This document shows, in pieces, positions 4,406 through 6,121 of a stretch of 6,121 bases of DNA. Origin of the DNA: Nevskiales bacterium (GTDB lineage: Bacteria > Pseudomonadota > Gammaproteobacteria > Nevskiales > Nevskiaceae); NCBI GenBank assembly GCA_022616655.1, contig JAKEEJ010000100.1:1-6121 (forward strand), given 5' to 3'. The translations under genes and the position numbers were made by a program. The notes under the pieces are model-generated. The model made no database searches. It saw only the letters and a program-made list of their open reading frames with translations, and was not told the DNA's origin. Within the stretch, counting starts at the first letter, position 1; each line of letters begins with the position of its first letter.

Positions 4406-5173
4406 ATGTCCGTCACCATCAAGAACGCCCAGGAGCAGCAGCTGCTGCGGGAAGCCGGCCGACTGGCCGCCGCAGTGCTGACGATGATCGAGCCTCAGGT
4501 ACGGGCCGGCGTCACCACGGAAGAACTGAACGACCGCTGTCACGAATTCATCGTCGGGGACCTCAAGGCGACACCGGCGCCCCTGAACTACAAGGGATTC
4601 CCAAAATCCATCTGTACCTCGGTCAACCACGTGGTCTGCCACGGCATTCCGGGCCCGAAGAAACTCCGGAAGGGCGACATCATCAACGTTGACGTCACCG
4701 TGATCAAAGAGGGTTTTCACGGCGACACCAGCCGCATGTTTTATGTCGGCGAACCGCCGGTGCTGGCCCGGCGCCTGTGCGAAGTCGCACACCGCGCCAT
4801 GCTGGAAGGCATCCGCCAGGTACGTCCCGGGGCCCGTCTCGGCGATCTGGGCCATGCCATCCAGACCTTCGCCGAAGCACAGGGCTTTTCGGTGGTGCGC
4901 GAATACTGCGGCCACGGCATCGGTCGGGAATTTCACGAAGAGCCACAGGTACTGCACTACGGCACGCCCGGCACCGGCCTGACCCTGCAGGCCGGCATGG
5001 CCTTCACCATCGAACCCATGGTCAATGCCGGCCGTCCCGAAGTGCGCCTGCTGCCGGACGGCTGGACCGTGGTGACCAAGGATCATTCGCTCTCAGCACA
5101 ATGGGAACACACCGTGCTGGTCACGAACCGCGGCTACGAGGTGTTGACGGCGCGCAACGGGGAGGCCCCCTGA
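4406..5173 (+). CDS. map: Type I methionine aminopeptidase
   Basis: This cytoplasmic dimetal enzyme removes the initiator methionine from nascent proteins with a small second residue. The 255-residue product has the single pita-bread domain of type I enzymes (E. coli 264). The five metal ligands are all present: Asp96 (NVDVT), Asp107 (FHGDTS), His170 (YCGHGIG), Glu203 (FTIEPM) and Glu234 (AQWEHT), each one below the E. coli number. The catalytic His79 stands in VVCHGIP. The ATG at 4406 gives MSVTIKNAQEQ, which fits the family N-terminus, but no Shine-Dalgarno precedes it (upstream bases are CCCAATCCCACC). It diverges from rpsB and overlaps the next gene glnD by one base (TGATG), so the two form an operon. 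Confidence 0.97.
   Translation: MSVTIKNAQEQQLLREAGRLAAAVLTMIEPQVRAGVTTEELNDRCHEFIVGDLKATPAPLNYKGFPKSICTSVNHVVCHGIPGPKKLRKGDIINVDVTVIKEGFHGDTSRMFYVGEPPVLARRLCEVAHRAMLEGIRQVRPGARLGDLGHAIQTFAEAQGFSVVREYCGHGIGREFHEEPQVLHYGTPGTGLTLQAGMAFTIEPMVNAGRPEVRLLPDGWTVVTKDHSLSAQWEHTVLVTNRGYEVLTARNGEAP
5159..5165 (+). promoter_or_regulatory. Shine-Dalgarno of glnD inside the end of map
   Basis: GGGGAGG ends seven bases before the ATG at 5173-5175, whose first base is the last base of the map stop codon. This strong site supports the chosen glnD start and contrasts with map, which has none. Coupled translation of the pair is likely. Confidence 0.75.
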
Positions 5174-6121
5174 TGGGCCTGGAACTCGAGCTGGAATCGG
5201 AAGACGCGGCCTCGGTCTTTTCCACGTCCGCCATCCGCGCGCGTCTGAACCTTCCCGGCAAACCGGTCGCCGCGTTCCGCGACACCCTGACCTGGGGCCA
5301 GGAACGGCTCTACGGCCTGTTCACGGAAAGTACGTCCACCGAATCGCTGGTGCACGCCCGCTCGTTCCTGGTGGACGAGGTACTGCGCGCGGCCTGGGTA
5401 AAGTTTCTGCCCGAACAGCCCGCGGGACTGACGCTGGTGGCCGTGGGCGGCTACGGCCGCGGCGAACTGTTGCCGCATTCCGACATTGACCTGCTGCTGC
5501 TGCACGAACCGGGCACGCTCGAAGCCGTCAAGCCCGCGCTGGAACAGTTTCTGACCTTTCTGTGGGACATCGGCCTCGACGTGGGATCGAGCGTGCGCAC
5601 GGTCGAGGCCTGCGCGACGCTGGCGGCCGGCGACATCACCATCATGACCACGCTGCTGGAATCACGCCCTCTGGTGGGCGACCGGCCACTCTTCCAGGCG
5701 ATGCAGACCGCGCTGGCGCCGGATCGCGTATGGCCGGTGGCCGAGTTCTACAAGGCCAAACTGGAAGAACAGCGCCAGCGTCACCGGAAATTCGACGACA
5801 CGGGGTACAAGCTGGAACCCAATGTGAAAGAAGGCCCCGGCGGACTGCGCGACATCCACACCATTGCCTGGGTGGCCAAGCGCCATTTCGGCGCACAGAC
5901 GCTGCACGAACTGAAAGAAAAGGGCTTTCTGACCCCGCAGGAATGCAGCGACCTGTTCGCCGGGCAGGATTTTCTGTGGCGCGTGCGCTTTGCCCTGCAC
6001 CGGTTGACCGGTCGAAAGGAGGACCGGCTGCTGTTCGATCACCAGGTCCAGGTGGCGGCGCTGTTCGGCTACGTGAACGACGGCCGCAATCCGTCACCCA
6101 ATCACGCGGTGGAACAGTTCA
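5173..6121 (+). CDS. glnD: PII uridylyltransferase / uridylyl-removing enzyme, N-terminal part
   Basis: GlnD is the nitrogen sensor that uridylylates PII proteins (GlnB, GlnK) when glutamine is low and removes UMP when it is high, which in turn sets glutamine synthetase activity and NtrBC signalling. The first 316 codons are present; the gene runs off the right edge (E. coli has 890 residues). The nucleotidyltransferase motif is clear: VAVGGYGRGELLPHSDIDLL (89-108), with Gly92-Gly93 and the catalytic Asp104 and Asp106. Further family blocks are LWDIGLDVGSSVRT (130-143), ESRPLVGD (163-170), FYKAKLEEQRQRH (192-204), LEPNVKEGPGGLRDIHT (214-230) and RLLFDHQ (285-291). The HD hydrolase and two ACT domains expected later are outside the window. 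It is cotranscribed with map, the same order as in E. coli. Confidence 0.97.
   Translation, partial: MGLELELESEDAASVFSTSAIRARLNLPGKPVAAFRDTLTWGQERLYGLFTESTSTESLVHARSFLVDEVLRAAWVKFLPEQPAGLTLVAVGGYGRGELLPHSDIDLLLLHEPGTLEAVKPALEQFLTFLWDIGLDVGSSVRTVEACATLAAGDITIMTTLLESRPLVGDRPLFQAMQTALAPDRVWPVAEFYKAKLEEQRQRHRKFDDTGYKLEPNVKEGPGGLRDIHTIAWVAKRHFGAQTLHELKEKGFLTPQECSDLFAGQDFLWRVRFALHRLTGRKEDRLLFDHQVQVAALFGYVNDGRNPSPNHAVEQF

Noticed and set aside
3737..5086. 449-codon minus-strand open frame spanning rpsB, the control region and map
   Set aside because: It is out of frame with rpsB and antisense to map, both of which are certain, and it crosses both promoters.

Overview
The window reads as ordinary chromosomal core DNA of a GC-rich gammaproteobacterium. 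The evidence is gene order (rpsB-tsf-pyrH-frr-uppS on the minus strand, with map-glnD diverging on the plus strand, the enterobacterial arrangement) and protein sequences that align almost without gaps to the E. coli proteins as I remember them. Catalytic residues of UppS and RRF even keep E. coli numbering. A narrower placement (for example Chromatiales/Ectothiorhodospiraceae or Xanthomonadales) is only a guess from base composition and repeat style.

Layout, left to right. Positions 1-333 hold no credible gene. They form a palindrome-rich stretch: a near-symmetrical 162-base structure with perfect 25-base inverted ends, two further strong palindromes, and a hairpin block built from TTTCTTTG boxes. 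Then come, all on the minus strand, uppS (undecaprenyl diphosphate synthase), a spacer with two opposed arrays of 7-base repeats, frr (ribosome recycling factor), pyrH (UMP kinase), a spacer with a clear intrinsic terminator, tsf (EF-Ts) and rpsB (ribosomal protein S2). A 175-base divergent control region (4231-4405) follows, with back-to-back overlapping promoters and a structured rpsB leader. To the right run map (methionine aminopeptidase) and the first 316 codons of glnD (PII uridylyltransferase), which leaves the window.

How the genes work together: rpsB and tsf make translation components and overlap by 4 bases, so they are probably translationally coupled under one promoter, with a leader placed where S2 autoregulation is known in Gammaproteobacteria. 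pyrH follows a terminator that has too little room after it for a new promoter, so its expression probably depends on read-through or attenuation. pyrH and frr are nearly contiguous. uppS makes the lipid carrier for peptidoglycan; its usual partner cdsA is not next to it here. map removes initiator methionine and glnD senses nitrogen status.

I saw no defence system, phage, CRISPR array, tRNA or rRNA, and no convincing undescribed system. The points worth a second look are the palindromic element at the left edge, the tsf-pyrH attenuator-like arrangement, the EF-Ts that stops before its usual C-terminal module, and the rpsB leader.
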